A stretch of 64,000 bases of DNA from Tribonema minus (lineage: Eukaryota > Sar > Xanthophyceae > Tribonematales > Tribonemataceae): the NCBI GenBank assembly GCA_017506865.1, contig JAFCMP010000513.1, positions 62,001 through 126,000 of the forward strand. Reading direction: 5' to 3'. The translations under genes were made by a program, and so were the position numbers. Below, one piece after another: positions 10,601-19,437 of the stretch. Each line of letters opens with the position of its first letter. Within the stretch, counting starts at the first letter, position 1. The notes under the pieces were generated by a model. That model saw nothing but the letters and a program-made list of their open reading frames with translations, made no database searches and had not been told where the DNA came from.

Positions 10601-12624
10601 ATCTTGTCGACGCAGGGACATGGCGATTGTCGTGGCAGCTAGCTGGAATGGCGCGGCATCACCTACAGGCAGCACAGTTCATTCTACGCAGGTCACTGAC
10701 GAAGCGCATGGGCTTCTTAGCTCGGGTCGTTGACACGGCTTTGAGTGAGACATGGTTGCACGCGTTTGACGGGTTCTGTGCATGGACGCTCGAACGCATG
10801 CTGCATCTGCACGGCTGCTCTACCGCGGCAGCCATGAAGTCACACCTGCTGGCCGCCTGCACTGCTGGTGACAATGAGGAAGCCAGCAGTGGCAGCGTGC
10901 TGGTATTGCCGCGCTTGGGCCCGCCAGAACTCACGGACATCGCAGTGCCACTGCGGGCGTCACGGTTGCCGGAGCGACGAGGCGGTCTGGGCATGCCGCT
11001 TTTGGGGCTACTGGCACCAGCCGCATACACGGCCCAGGCATGCACAACACTGAGGCCGGCAATAATTCATGCCACTGTGGCAGCAGGGGCCCTGAGGCTC
11101 GGCACTGACGAACACGGCGCAGTCACCTGGTTCGCGCAGCACTCATGCGCAATACGCGAGGACCAGGGACTGCCGCCAATCATCGAGGCCGTGCGACGCT
11201 CTACGCGAGCGCTGACAGCTGATGGCGGCGAAAAATCACGCACAGCTGTGGCCGAGCAGCTCCCAGCATCGTTGCTACGGTGGGCAGCAGATACGACGGC
11301 CGCAGCGTCGACGCTCCCCACTGCGGTGCAAGCGATCTACGCCGCAACTGCCGTCACGGAGACAGTGACCACTGAGCCAGCCCCACACACCCACGGCATT
11401 GTGCCTGGCGCCGAGGCGGCCGCTGCGGCGGCGACCGTACCTGGCCCTCAAGCCGCTGCCGCGGCTGCCCCTTCCACGCCCGCTAAAACACAAACTAGCG
11501 CGGAAGAAAGCAGCTGCAGCGGCGGGCAGGAGGACGACGACGACGACTGGGAGGCCTATGCTGACGAGATCTGCAGGAAGGTAGTGCCCCGCCGCCGGCG
11601 CGGTCACTTCACGCACGGACTACAAGCCGGCCTTTCAAATGTTCTTCGACGTCAATACGAGGATTGGCTGGTGGAGGACCTAGAGGCTGCCTCGGCTGGT
11701 GCCGTGGGCAAGCCGACGCAGGCTGCACCTATTGGTGACTCGCGCGACACCAGCCGCCGCCGCCAACAGGCTAGCGCACGGGTCCTGGCGCAGCTGCGCA
11801 GCCAGCGTGCGTCCGGGGCAATGGCGTGGATGAGCGTGCCACCCACTGCCAATGACCGCCCGGGTGCGGCGCCCATGTCCAGTATGGCAGCAGCCACGAT
11901 GATTCTGATTGCGATCTTCATAGACGGGTGGGGCATACAGGGCGAGGTGTGCCCATGGCGGTGCAGTGATGTGAGCCCCACCTCCACGCATGCGATCAGC
12001 TGCCCCAGCCAGCACATATGGGGGCACAACGCGACACACACTGCCCAAAAGCGGTGCCTGCAGCGCATCTTGAGACAGCACCATGTCTCTATTGTCCGCA
12101 ATGAGGACGCTAGCGTCTTCAAGGTACCGGGGTATCGGGCGGACACAGTCATTGACCCAGGGTGTCTGCACTTTAGCAGTGCATACCGTAACAAGGGAAT
12201 AGTGCTAGACACAAGTGTGCGCGCGCCCACAGCGAGCTCGTACCTGACAGGCAAAACAAATGCCTCGAACACGGACGGCTATGCTGCTGGGGTGGGGGAG
12301 GACGCGAAGGTCAAGCACCACACCGGCACCTTGACGTCATCTTGGGCTTTTGTGCCATTCGTGCAGGAGTCGTACGGACGGCTGGGCAAGCAGACAAGCC
12401 TTTTTGTTAAGGAGTTGGCAATGCACTCAGCACTGTGCTCAGGGGGGGGGAAGGCAGATGCGTTACGCAAGGCCGGGTTAGCTAAGCGTCAGATCCTCAT
12501 TGAGCTGAGCATATCGCTGGCGCGGGAGTTGGCGGAGCGCGTCATGGCGTACACACGTGGAGCGCGAATGCTGGGCTGTGTTGCGGCGCCGGTATCCAAG
12601 CTCCTAGGGCACAGCGCAGACTAG
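7396..12624 (+). CDS. LINE second frame: reverse transcriptase and restriction-like endonuclease
   Basis: 1742 codons without a stop. The start is nominal: the frame overlaps the OTU frame by 289 bp and begins with the OTU C-terminal piece (GHFELL, His near residue 79). A CPLC knuckle lies near 7790. RT motifs are clear: GGLDGLRYEHLL (about residue 718), motif A QLDCENAFNSVDR (about 865), motif B GCQQGDPLGP (about 926) and motif C FLDD (about 973, in place of the usual FADD). After the thumb comes a Cys/His cluster (HAISCP...H). The C-terminal endonuclease has YRADTVID and IVLDTSV, then a conserved block FVPFVQESYGRLG, ending TAG at 12622. This is the REL-type nuclease of R2/NeSL-like LINEs. 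I find no apurinic endonuclease. The intact frame suggests a recent insertion. Confidence 0.9.
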   Translation: MGTAPRFVCVGHCCSGLRGLGDGVAGQASGHWQHAKINRAGAGTTDGAAAVFAPATPAQPDCHLDVLWTPVGLYTNVGHFELLVAPAAPPPLPTTMTASATTQADSTHITAPSRTQPRTALQLPQQPEPLRCPLCTLAFWQLGQKEDSKQRGKLSAASRMAPVVAHFNGGSCTRSMLNPEASTSHCQQNPAAAYAKGIRQQVDHDPSGDRAPSGSSTCSTGAHHAKHVQEMSTMYGCTAEDFLRAVRKLSACTGACGLVHMSASAGQRQCALTSPCHTCRRNGSAPTRARPAVPPGQSEGGGAGSDGAAAAAGAAAATPPKLPAVPASGAANSKSSKKRPAATATGAQRRRRTAAAAAPPSSAGSRTQSDSLRLQDSSPPHGTAVGWADMDVDPPDDAASPPPPTTTTSGRPSKPQARASLAWDLSTPSVVHALDQTNEADLLLLRFTTTANPFRTQLQCTQWARLVEHATRLLADATDSAREAARVRLHHGAGAFAHQVSQTLVQRGYRLLHLLAAMAFGRQPEGTGMPPAARLAALLSGDFAELLRKTLSAAAALRAPKPNNAAMASAQTNFDADWTEADSRQQTACAALSGKRRGVGLAAARLEAREACAPADEVTAQVLAAKHPETGTRPGVVDTPMEQVRGLVRDARRHCLHSAGVATTTGPAGSGSPVFESGQAHDHSDRPEDAASAAGRRLEVEAADILSTLSAAGAGKAGGLDGLRYEHLLMAAGPGAPVKAATRPVSSASPGLAGDSESDVMEPAFAHHLAKVFTTLLVEPELLPEQSQRLLRAAALSGIGQKRRPIACFSVWRRLLGSTAARSVKGKISGLLASMSQFGVGYRSGVEHVAVRARVWHELYGTTIQLDCENAFNSVDRAAIVRGLMLFCPELLPHFESVYCGDTAPEMRVEVNGEARIICSHLGCQQGDPLGPLYFAVAAAFLLFYPDGVNATPGSMPAYGHSTAEPPAPHCAFLDDLNVLQAAYFDDAAAAGVAEVIRRLAAGGLRVRPDKSVAIAMRGTVFDEAARARLRALDIPFVDTTMPESSQGFTSVGVPVGHPAYVHAAMSKHLVDAGTWRLSWQLAGMARHHLQAAQFILRRSLTKRMGFLARVVDTALSETWLHAFDGFCAWTLERMLHLHGCSTAAAMKSHLLAACTAGDNEEASSGSVLVLPRLGPPELTDIAVPLRASRLPERRGGLGMPLLGLLAPAAYTAQACTTLRPAIIHATVAAGALRLGTDEHGAVTWFAQHSCAIREDQGLPPIIEAVRRSTRALTADGGEKSRTAVAEQLPASLLRWAADTTAAASTLPTAVQAIYAATAVTETVTTEPAPHTHGIVPGAEAAAAAATVPGPQAAAAAAPSTPAKTQTSAEESSCSGGQEDDDDDWEAYADEICRKVVPRRRRGHFTHGLQAGLSNVLRRQYEDWLVEDLEAASAGAVGKPTQAAPIGDSRDTSRRRQQASARVLAQLRSQRASGAMAWMSVPPTANDRPGAAPMSSMAAATMILIAIFIDGWGIQGEVCPWRCSDVSPTSTHAISCPSQHIWGHNATHTAQKRCLQRILRQHHVSIVRNEDASVFKVPGYRADTVIDPGCLHFSSAYRNKGIVLDTSVRAPTASSYLTGKTNASNTDGYAAGVGEDAKVKHHTGTLTSSWAFVPFVQESYGRLGKQTSLFVKELAMHSALCSGGGKADALRKAGLAKRQILIELSISLARELAERVMAYTRGARMLGCVAAPVSKLLGHSAD

Positions 12625-12703
12625 GCTGCTGCGTTGACGCAAGCTTTTCGATTGCATAGGCAACCCGGCCTCCCTTGGGCCTTTATAAATACAAGTCCAT
12701 ACG

Positions 12704-12714
12704 TACGGTCTACG
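12704..12714. repeat. Right target-site duplication of the LINE
   Basis: TACGGTCTACG, identical to 5590-5600 and immediately 3' of the LINE terminus. Confidence 0.85.
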
Positions 12715-13045
12715 CATATTATATCAGCTTTTACCAGGGTCGCTGCAACAGCATCGTTTGATATGCCCCACTGTACAGCGAGCCTGTGCATGTGTAACCA
12801 CATCACCCATCGCTCATCATCTCCTCGTATTGTCTTGCACCAGCGCGCAGTGCTGCACCCCGCGTCGTTAGCCATGATCTCGATGATCCATAGCAGAGCA
12901 CTCGTCTCTTTGTCCTCTCGCTACTCACTCTCAAACAGCATGGCCAGGTCCATGGTATATTGCGTGTGTGGCACTTGTGAGGGCGTGAGGTTGTGATTGA
13001 GCCCGGCAGCATCACAGCTCTACGGTAGCAGATCTGCGTCAAAAA
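12715..13045 (-). pseudogene. 5' part of the gene interrupted by the LINE
   Basis: Minus-strand sequence coherent from about 12900 down to the target site (LLWIIEIMANDAG ... MHRLAVQWGISNDAVAATL ... KADIICVDRT), then interrupted. Upstream, NLTPSQVPHTQYTMDLAMLFES (about 12995-12925) runs into GTGAGT at about 12925, a plausible donor. The same frame otherwise meets TAG and then continues. An acceptor-like CCGTAG precedes the upstream piece. The gene probably had short exons. No domain is recognised. Its continuation is at 5365-5589. Confidence 0.45.
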
Positions 13046-13154
13046 CTGCAAGTGCAACTACTGCAAAAGGGCGAAAGGGCTAAGTAATACCGACACGGCG
13101 ACAAAAGCGCGAAAGGGTACGAAGAAACTTCATATATCGCCACACTGGCCTATG

Positions 13155-13448
13155 CTAATGCTGGGCAGCACCCTGTGTGTACACCAGCTCACCTGTGTCA
13201 GCCTGCGTCACGTAGTAAACGCAACTTTCCTCAGAAAACAACGTTGCAGGGTCCCATTTGCGGTTGTCGACGCTGCTCATGGCCTTAACCTGCGATCCCT
13301 GGCGCACTGTTAACAGCATGTGCTTTGTTGACATTAGCACAAACTGATGGTATACATCAAAAGTCGTATCGTCTACCTTGATCTCGACGCAGTGCACTAT
13401 TCCAGGTCTCTTTAGCTGCATATGCAGCACAATTTCTCGTTTCGGCAA
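13155..13448 (-). CDS. Hypothetical 97-residue protein
   Basis: Open frame MPKREIVLHMQL... ending TAG at 13155, with balanced composition (KVDDTTFDVYHQFVLMSTK). It could be an upstream exon of the LINE-disrupted gene, because it lies on the same strand just above it. The first ~30 bp resemble 2885-2910, suggesting a shared dispersed sequence. No family is recognised. Confidence 0.35.
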   Translation of the reverse strand: MPKREIVLHMQLKRPGIVHCVEIKVDDTTFDVYHQFVLMSTKHMLLTVRQGSQVKAMSSVDNRKWDPATLFSEESCVYYVTQADTGELVYTQGAAQH

Positions 13449-13458
13449 GCGTGCCTGC

Positions 13459-13686
13459 CGCCACCTTAGGGAAATCCCGGTGCCCGCCTGCGACGACGTG
13501 ATGCGTCAGCTGCCGCTCATGGTGGACATCACCTGCTTCGAGGCACAGGCGCAGTCGCGGGCGGCGAAGACTGCAGAGCACCCCGAGCGCTGCTACCGCG
13601 ATCAAGAGGCGGCCATCAAGTGCAACAAACGGTCTTCAACAAGTATGCTGGACGCTTTAGATCAGAGTGTCATCCATATACACTAA
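13459..13686 (+). pseudogene. GC-rich coding-like fragment
   Basis: Plus-strand frame beginning near REIPVPACDDVMRQL and running to TAA 13684. It includes PLMVDITCFEAQAQSRAAK and is more GC-rich than its surroundings. It has no start of its own and no recognisable domain. It abuts the gypsy RT fossil on the opposite strand, so it is probably a fragment brought together by rearrangement. Confidence 0.3.
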
Positions 13687-13800
13687 TGCACGCGACCCCA
13701 GAACATCGCTAAGTACTTCGTACATAAGCCTTTTGACACAAGACTGCGGCGGCAAGTTGACTAAGCTCTCACTATCGACCGAGCAGGCAATCCACATGTG
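13665..13800 (-). pseudogene. Ty3/gypsy reverse-transcriptase fossil (YMDD motif)
   Basis: On the minus strand, SCVKRLMYEVLSDVLGSRA is followed by LVYMDDTLI and then TAA. This matches the end of the gypsy RT palm (FQ..M...L......VYxDDxLI). Only about 40 residues survive and the next expected motif (EEH..HL) is not readable. It is too short to assign to the element at 52-58.5 kb. Confidence 0.5.
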
Positions 13801-13959
13801 AAGCCACCACCTGCCAGAGGGCCTGTGTCTTTGAATACGCCTTGTAATGTTCGCTGGCGACACGAGTACTTGTATAGTCGTATAAAACCCCGGCGATGGC
13901 GTTGGGTGATTCTTAGACTTCACAGTTGTTACATTCCGGCCTACGTTCGGCGTTACGCA

Positions 13960-14277
13960 AGCCACACATATGGAGATGCGATCCTTAGCGCATAATCATA
14001 AAATTATTAAAGCCCCGACGGAGGCCAGGTGTCAATGTATGCTCGAAATGTCTGTCGGCCATGCTCCTCAGGGCAGGCCCTTTCCTGACAGTGCTGACAC
14101 TGGGCGCGCTACGCTGCCCAGCTTTGCGGCCCCCTTCACATAAGCCTGAATGCGCTCCGCCAGCTCCTGCGCCAGTGACCTGCTTAGAGCGGCAGCTATC
14201 TGCTTCTTGGCAAAGGCAAATCTACTCTTGATCTGCGCCTCACTGCCTCCTGAGCACAGAGCCGAGTGCTTTGCGAC
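13960..14277 (-). pseudogene. LINE family B 3' tail, left arm of a fold-back
   Basis: The minus strand encodes AKHSALCSGGSEAQIKSRFA through SALSGKGLP, a diverged version of the LINE C-terminal domain at 12.4-12.6 kb. Its own 3' UTR ends in CCTCCGTCGGGGCTTTAATA. The homologous right arm lies in opposite orientation at 14510-14835. The match continues past the LINE end into flanking sequence (GGATCGCA-CTCCAT). Confidence 0.8.
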
Positions 14278-14283
14278 ACGAGC

Positions 14284-14835
14284 ACTACACATTGTCCTCG
14301 ACACCACAGTGCGCGCCCCGACGGGGGGGACATATCTGGCGGGCAAGGAGAATGCCGCCAACACAGACGGACACACAGCAAGCGTGGGCGAGCAAGAGAA
14401 GATCAAGTATCACGACGGTGCACTAGGCAGCTCGTGGGCGTTTGTACCGTTCGTGCAGGAGTCGTACGGGCGGCTCGGAGTTAAGGCGCAGCAATTTATC
14501 AAGGAACTGGCGCAGCACTCGGCCATGTGTTCGGGGGGGAGCGGAGCGCAGATCAAGAGTAGATTTGCCTTCGCAAAAAAGCAGATAGTCGCCACACTCA
14601 GCAGGTCGCTGGCGCAGGAGTTGGCCGAGCGAGTGCATGCATACGTCAGGGGGGCAGGGATGCTGGGCAGTGTAGCGCGCCCGGTGTCAACACTCTTAAG
14701 GACTGGCATGCTCTGAGGAGCATAGCCCATACATAAACCGCTCGCTCACATGATCGACGGCCTCCGTCGGGGCTCTTAATACTTTTTATTATCATGCGGT
14801 TAGGATCGCAACTCCATGGGTGGCTTGTGCTACGC
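14284..14835 (+). pseudogene. LINE family B 3' tail, right arm of a fold-back
   Basis: Plus-strand fragment starting at VLDTTVRAPTGGTYLAGKEN (14284) and ending at TGA 14714-14716, followed by a UTR with CCTCCGTCGGGGCT. It covers the RLE-distal domain: DTTV, SWAFVPFVQESYGRLG, AQELAERV. It is about 80% similar by eye to the left arm. The two begin within ~10 bp of each other, back to back. It is 5'-truncated and non-functional alone. Confidence 0.8.
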
Positions 14836-15115
14836 CAATATACTAGTGTATACACAAATGTGTATAATATAACAACAGGAAAGTCACCCGACGCCATCGC
14901 CAGGGCCTTCCACTGCAACTCCGCTCATGACTCGCAAACCACCCCCTGCTAACCCCGCTGCTGCGTTGCCATATTGCGCTGCAAAGTATGCCCTCACCCT
15001 CACGGACAAGGCCATCTGCAGTGCAGAAGACAAGCTCTTAAGACAGCCTCTTAATACGACAACATTTGTACTACACATTAATCTTTCACCGTATGAAGCA
15101 TCAACATGTAGCTCC
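14836..15115. other. Spacer upstream of the oxygenase gene
   Basis: It contains an open plus frame from 14927 (MTRKPPPANPAAALPYCAAK) that is continuous with the oxygenase frame, so a longer N-terminus is possible. The composition drops to AT-rich between 15050 and 15110. I prefer the later ATG at 15266. Nothing else is supported. Confidence 0.3.
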
Positions 15116-15121
15116 GCACTA

Positions 15122-15205
15122 TTGGAAGTCACGCATTCCAACAGCATAAGTTGGAATTCAAGTTGCATTCCAACTGCAGAAATTGGAATTCACGATGCAT
15201 TCCAA
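15122..15205. promoter_or_regulatory. Three spaced TTGGAA...TTCCAA palindromic sites
   Basis: Inverted half-sites TTGGAA and TTCCAA occur three times in a row: 15122-15141, 15151-15173 and 15183-15205, spaced 29 and 32 bp apart. They lie 60-145 bp upstream of the chosen ATG (15266) of the oxygenase gene. The regular spacing and promoter position suggest a dimeric regulator's binding cluster. This is inference only. Confidence 0.45.
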
Positions 15206-15265
15206 TCATCCAGGTTGAAAGTCACGCCGCATCCCAGTGTAGCGGTACTATACAGCAGCAGCGCC

Positions 15266-16669
15266 ATGGATGAACTGAGCAACCTAGACGGGGCGGGTCA
15301 GCGACATCCGCAGGCCCAGCAACAGATTCAGAGCCAAGATGACCACCTGAGGTTGCGCGAATCGGAGATGCACCATCAGTATCAGTTCTGGCACCGCCAG
15401 CAGCAGCAGCAGCAGCAGCAGGCACAAGAGGCGCAGCAGCGAGAGTGGCAGCAGTGGCAGCAGTGGCAGCAGTGGCAGCAGTGGCGGCAACAGGCACAAA
15501 AGTCGCAGCGGCAGTGGCAAGCACAAGAGGCGCAGCAGCAGCAGGCACAGGAGGCACAGGAGGCACAGGACACACAGCAACAGGACATAGCCGTTGCTGC
15601 CCCTAAAGCCACCCCGAATCTCACGTATCAGAGGTGGTATCAAAAGCACCGGCAGACTGCAGAGCAAGAACAAGAAGGTTGCGAAGCGGCTGGCAGCCGC
15701 AGTGCATGCTGTGCATCACCACAGCACTGATGCCGCGCCACAAAGCATCGGCCAAGCAGCGATGCTAGCCAGCCAGGCTGCAGCAGCCCGCGTTATCGTG
15801 GCTCAACTGCAGGATACTACCACCAGGTCTCTTGCCACGGATGGCTACTACGTTGTCCCCGGCAACGAGACATTTGCAGCCCTCGCGCGAAGGCTGCTGA
15901 CCGCCATGCCTACCACCATCAATACGGCAGCTGACCCCTGGGAAAACGTCTTCAATACAGTCCCCGGCACCAGGTGCCAGGTGAAACTGCCAGACGTGGG
16001 ACCCCGTTCGCCCTTTGCTGCGGTCAAGCAGCTGGTAATGAAGGAGCTGGTTCCGCTCATCAACGAGACACTGCTGGGGCTGAGCGATGTGGAGGTGACC
16101 CGCCCAGCAATTTTACTCTCCAAGAAGACACCTGCGGAGCACGCAATTGCCCAGGGCCCACACCGAGACTGGCCCGTGCGCAGGTGAATGTATGCAGCGG
16201 GTCAATGTACAATGACGTCGCAGAAATGCATGCAGCGCCACAAATACGAATTGCAGATGCGCTGATGAGAATGTTACCGCTTATGCCGTCCACGGGTGCG
16301 CGCTGGGTGAGGCGCACTCACATCACTCGACCCTGCTTATTTTTCCTCTTTGCACACAGGCTGAAGAACGCTCTTAAGAAACACGACGGTTTCCCGGTCG
16401 GAGTGCTCCTGAGCCTGCACGATGGTGGCATCTTGCACCTGTGGCCCGGGAGCTTCGATGCACAGGAGGTCAGGGAGCAGGACCGCATCAGCGTAAATCT
16501 GAGGGCCGGGGACATTGTCTTGTTTCACGGAGCTATAGTGCATGAGGGGGCGGGCTATCAGGGCGCAGCCGGAGAGTACCATCTGAGGCTGCACTTCTAC
16601 ACGCAGAGCTCGCACGGTGTAAATCCATGGCCGATCAGCAATGAGACTGAGCACGTACGTAAAATGTGA
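15266..16669 (+). CDS. 2OG-Fe(II) dioxygenase-like protein with Gln-rich N-terminus
   Basis: ATG 15266 sits in a GCGCCATGG context. The N-terminal ~125 residues are Gln-rich coiled-coil sequence (QQQQ, EWQQWQQWQ). A one-base shift near 15665-15680 leads into the second part: DGYYVVPGNETFAALARRL, then GPHRDW, the HxD iron motif. An intron at 16184-16359 (GTGAAT/CACAG) joins in phase to LKNALKKHDGFPVG. GDIVLFHGAIVHEGAGY supplies the distal His and YHLRLHFY the 2-oxoglutarate Arg, ending TGA 16667-16669. The order HxD...H...R matches double-stranded beta-helix dioxygenases of the phytanoyl/prolyl-hydroxylase type. The substrate is unknown. The shift at ~15670 is unexplained: a sequence error, an unrecognised short intron, or decay. 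Confidence 0.65.
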
Positions 16670-17150
16670 GCATGTGAGCAAGCATAAATGTAGAACAGTG
16701 CTGGAGACACCGCATTTGCTTTTGTGCTCTGTGTACACGCACGTTTACATGTCTGTTCCATGATTTCAGTTCGGCCGCTACGCACTGACACCTTGTAACT
16801 GCCAACACTAAATCTGTTATCATCCCCATACGCTGCACCGTCTATCATTTATTGATGTTCTGTACTGCCATATGCAATTTTCACTGTGGCAACGCTGGTC
16901 GTCTCCTTAGAGTGACATCTTGCTCCTCGGTGGCATCCTTGTGAAAGGTAGGACAATTGCATTGAGCTTCACTGTAGAGAGTGTTATTTGTTTAGCACAC
17001 CAGTCGTGCCTCAGCTTTCAGCACACACCATGTGTCTGATGCGGTTCGGACACCGCTGCTTGAAGTGTAAACTTGTGCTACGGCTTGGGGGTATATCTTG
17101 CGCGCCGCTTGAGTCAAACGAGTCTATGCTTCCACGGCTTGCACAATCAA
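16670..17150. other. Non-coding spacer
   Basis: No gene supported. A TGTAA at about 16794 could be the poly(A) signal of the oxygenase gene (TGTAA is the usual chlorophyte signal). The rest is unstructured AT-moderate sequence. Confidence 0.3.
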
Positions 17151-17159
17151 CACTTAAAC

Positions 17160-17350
17160 ACGCTGGCGCGCTTGACATATTTGACACGATTGACACTGCA
17201 CACACAATTGACATGGCGCACACAATTGACACTACGGACACAATTGACACAACGTATAAAAATGACATTTGACGCGCTGGACACAATAAACACAATTGAC
17301 GCAATTCTGTCATTGCAACAACTGGCACACAGAGCGCTTAACACAATCGA
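17160..17350. repeat. Degenerate (TTGACACAA)-type tandem repeat
   Basis: Repeated ACACAATTGACAC and close variants (CACAATTGACATGGCG, GACACAATTGACAC). The unit is irregular, about 12-18 bp. Open frames over it are low-complexity (TIDTAHTIDMAHT) and not credible proteins. Confidence 0.7.
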
Positions 17351-18650
17351 CACACAGGACGTGTGATGTGCTGGTCAAAACTCACTCAAGCGGCTGCGCA
17401 AGCACGTAGCAAGTAACGCTAGACTCAAGAGAAACAACGGTGTCAATTGCGTATATCGATATGCACGTGTCAACAGTGTCAAGAGTTGCATCGGTGGCGC
17501 TACTGGCTGCACTTGCTGCTAGGTGGCCAAATGTACACCGGCATCGCTGCTGACAGCGGGTCATCGTGTCCTAGGTACCAGCTGTCGACGTTGATGTGTA
17601 TGAGCATAAGCTATAGCAAAGGGCACATGTACGTTTTGTGTCTGTGGAAACAAGCGATTCGTATTGCTGGTGTCAACACACACAGTTGATGCATTTGAGT
17701 CAACAAACACCGGCAAGAGAGTATGCTGAAACAGAATCGACGGTTTCAGTAGACACTAAACCTTCAACCGCTACGCTTGTTGCAACTGACACAATGGCAC
17801 CATGGCGCTCATGATTGAACAAAATGCACGCTTAAGTTTGATGCTTGCTTGCACACAATGATGGAAACAAGTGAGCAATAAAAAGACAACGACAAAAACG
17901 CTTGCCAAAGTCATTTCGAACGGTGAATTGATGATGCCAGGCAAAAGCCATAGAACCCGCTATAGGTAATACGGCCACACACAGCTCATACAATTGCATT
18001 ACACATATCAGCACTCACTAAGCACAAGTGTAGTGGGCACTAGTGCAACCAGTGGGCACAATGCATGGCACACAGTGTCATACAAGCGAGTGGCATCAAT
18101 GCATGCAAAGGCTCAATCCATGCCATCTTGCCAATCTCATCAATCGTGACAATCGCGACAATCGCGACAATACATGCAATCGCGGCAACGCATGCAATGC
18201 CTTCAATCGCTCGCACCGCAAGCCAAGCATGAACCGCACATGTTAAGGACCAGGGACAACAGTTATCAAAAGACTTTTCTAGGGTCATTGCCACAGGCCC
18301 AAGCTCTCGAGTACCACTTTTTTGTGTGTGGTCAGCCCATGGTGAGTTCGGCCACTGGCGTGGTCGACCATACATTCTTTCCTGTCCAAATCAGCTCTAG
18401 ACTGCTCAGATCCATGACTCCTATGTTTCAAATCCTCAGATTTGAATTCTGGGATTTCAAACACAACAATATTTAACGGTATCGCGACTCGCGAGGCCAT
18501 GGGAGGCCTAAACCAATTGATCCCGCTTGACGCATTAAGCACATTCAAGCACAGTGTCTTGAAGTATCGCATCCGGCGACGTAGCCGATGGCCTTTCATT
18601 GTGCACCTTCGAGCGCTGGGCGCCCATGAAACATAGTGTACCGGACAATA
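17351..18650. other. Gene-free spacer
   Basis: No coherent coding sequence on either strand. There is a small CGACAATCGCGACAAT repeat near 18145-18185. The remainder is ordinary AT-moderate DNA with scattered short open frames. Confidence 0.35.
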
Positions 18651-18654
18651 AAGT

Positions 18655-19070
18655 ACATGTAGGTGTCAAAATGCCACGTTTGCTTTGACCATTTCACCAC
18701 TTTGCGCATTTCAACACTTTTGACGCATTTCAACGTTTTGACGCATGTCAACATTGTGACGCATTTTGACGCATTTCAACATTTTGACGCATTTCAATTT
18801 TTTGACGCATTTCAACATTTTGACGCATGTCAACATTGTGACGCATTTTGACGCATTTCAACATTTTGACGCATTTCAATTTTTTGACGCATTTTAACAT
18901 TTTGACGCTTTGAGAAAGAATTGAAGTTGCACGTTGAAGGTTAAAGTCAAACGTTGGAGGTTGAAGCTGGGAGTTGGGAATTGAAGCTGAGAGTTGGAGA
19001 TTGAGGTTGGGAGTTGGAGATTGAAGTTACACGTTGGAGATTGAAGTTGCAAGTTGGAAATTGGCGAATT
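18655..19070. repeat. Compound minisatellite: ACGCATTTCAACATTTTG units then GTTGGAGATTGAAG units
   Basis: From 18715 to 18905, units of TTTTGACGCATTTCAACA recur with variants. From 18910 to 19070, a 14-bp GAGTTGGAGATTGAAG-type unit takes over. The same two-part arrangement, starting with the same AGTACATGTAGGTGTCAAAA lead, recurs at 19575-19830, so the compound block itself is duplicated. Confidence 0.8.
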
Positions 19071-19084
19071 GAAGGCAACACGGA

Positions 19085-19405
19085 CGAAGGCCGCACGACA
19101 CATTTCATGCCCTACTGTCCTGAAGCGGTACACGCACAGTCATACACACTGACTGGATATCGAAACATTGCCTAGTGACTTTAGTGGCTACACATCGTTC
19201 CAGAGTGCACCCTAGGAAGGCCAGCTTCTGAGAAATATTTTTTACATACTCCGCACACAAACGGAGCTTGACGACGATACTGACACTATTTAAATTGGAC
19301 CAATTAATTAATGTAATTGAAATTTTATTCTGGAGCCAAACCCGTTCAGCTAACACCATGTCCTACTGCTCCATCTATATGACAAAACGTTTTTGGAAGG
19401 AAGGA
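19085..19405 (+). repeat. Dispersed AT-rich repeat, copy 1
   Basis: Contains the family core: CGCACACAAACGGAGCTTGA, then CTGACACTATTTAAAT, an AATTAATTA tract, GAAATTTATTC, GCCAAACCCGTTCAG and an end resembling GGCAAAACGTTTTC-GGAGG. The upstream part includes CCTACTGTCCTGAAGCGGTA. Seven copies of the core lie in 19-34 kb. Confidence 0.85.
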
Positions 19406-19437
19406 CATACAATCTGAATGATGGCATTCTGGAATAG

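Larger units (their letters stand above)
5601..12703 (+). mobile_element. Non-LTR retrotransposon with OTU protease, RT and restriction-like endonuclease
   Basis: A 7.1-kb insertion bounded by identical 11-bp direct repeats. Its 3' boundary is confirmed independently by the truncated copy at 4497-4868. It carries two overlapping reading frames: a zinc-finger/OTU frame, then a 1742-residue RT/endonuclease frame. The first frame is already open at the left boundary without an ATG, so the copy is probably 5'-truncated. I see no poly(A) tail; the 3' end is a short UTR (12625-12703) containing TTTATAAATACAAGTCC. The combination of RT, C-terminal PD-(D/E)XK-type endonuclease and cysteine protease is known from several LINE lineages, including algal ones. 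I do not assign a clade. Confidence 0.9.

Noticed and set aside
15360..15580. Gln-rich tract as a transcription-factor activation domain
   Set aside because: The CAG/GGCAGCAGT repeats explain it as low complexity, and nothing else in the protein points to transcription control.
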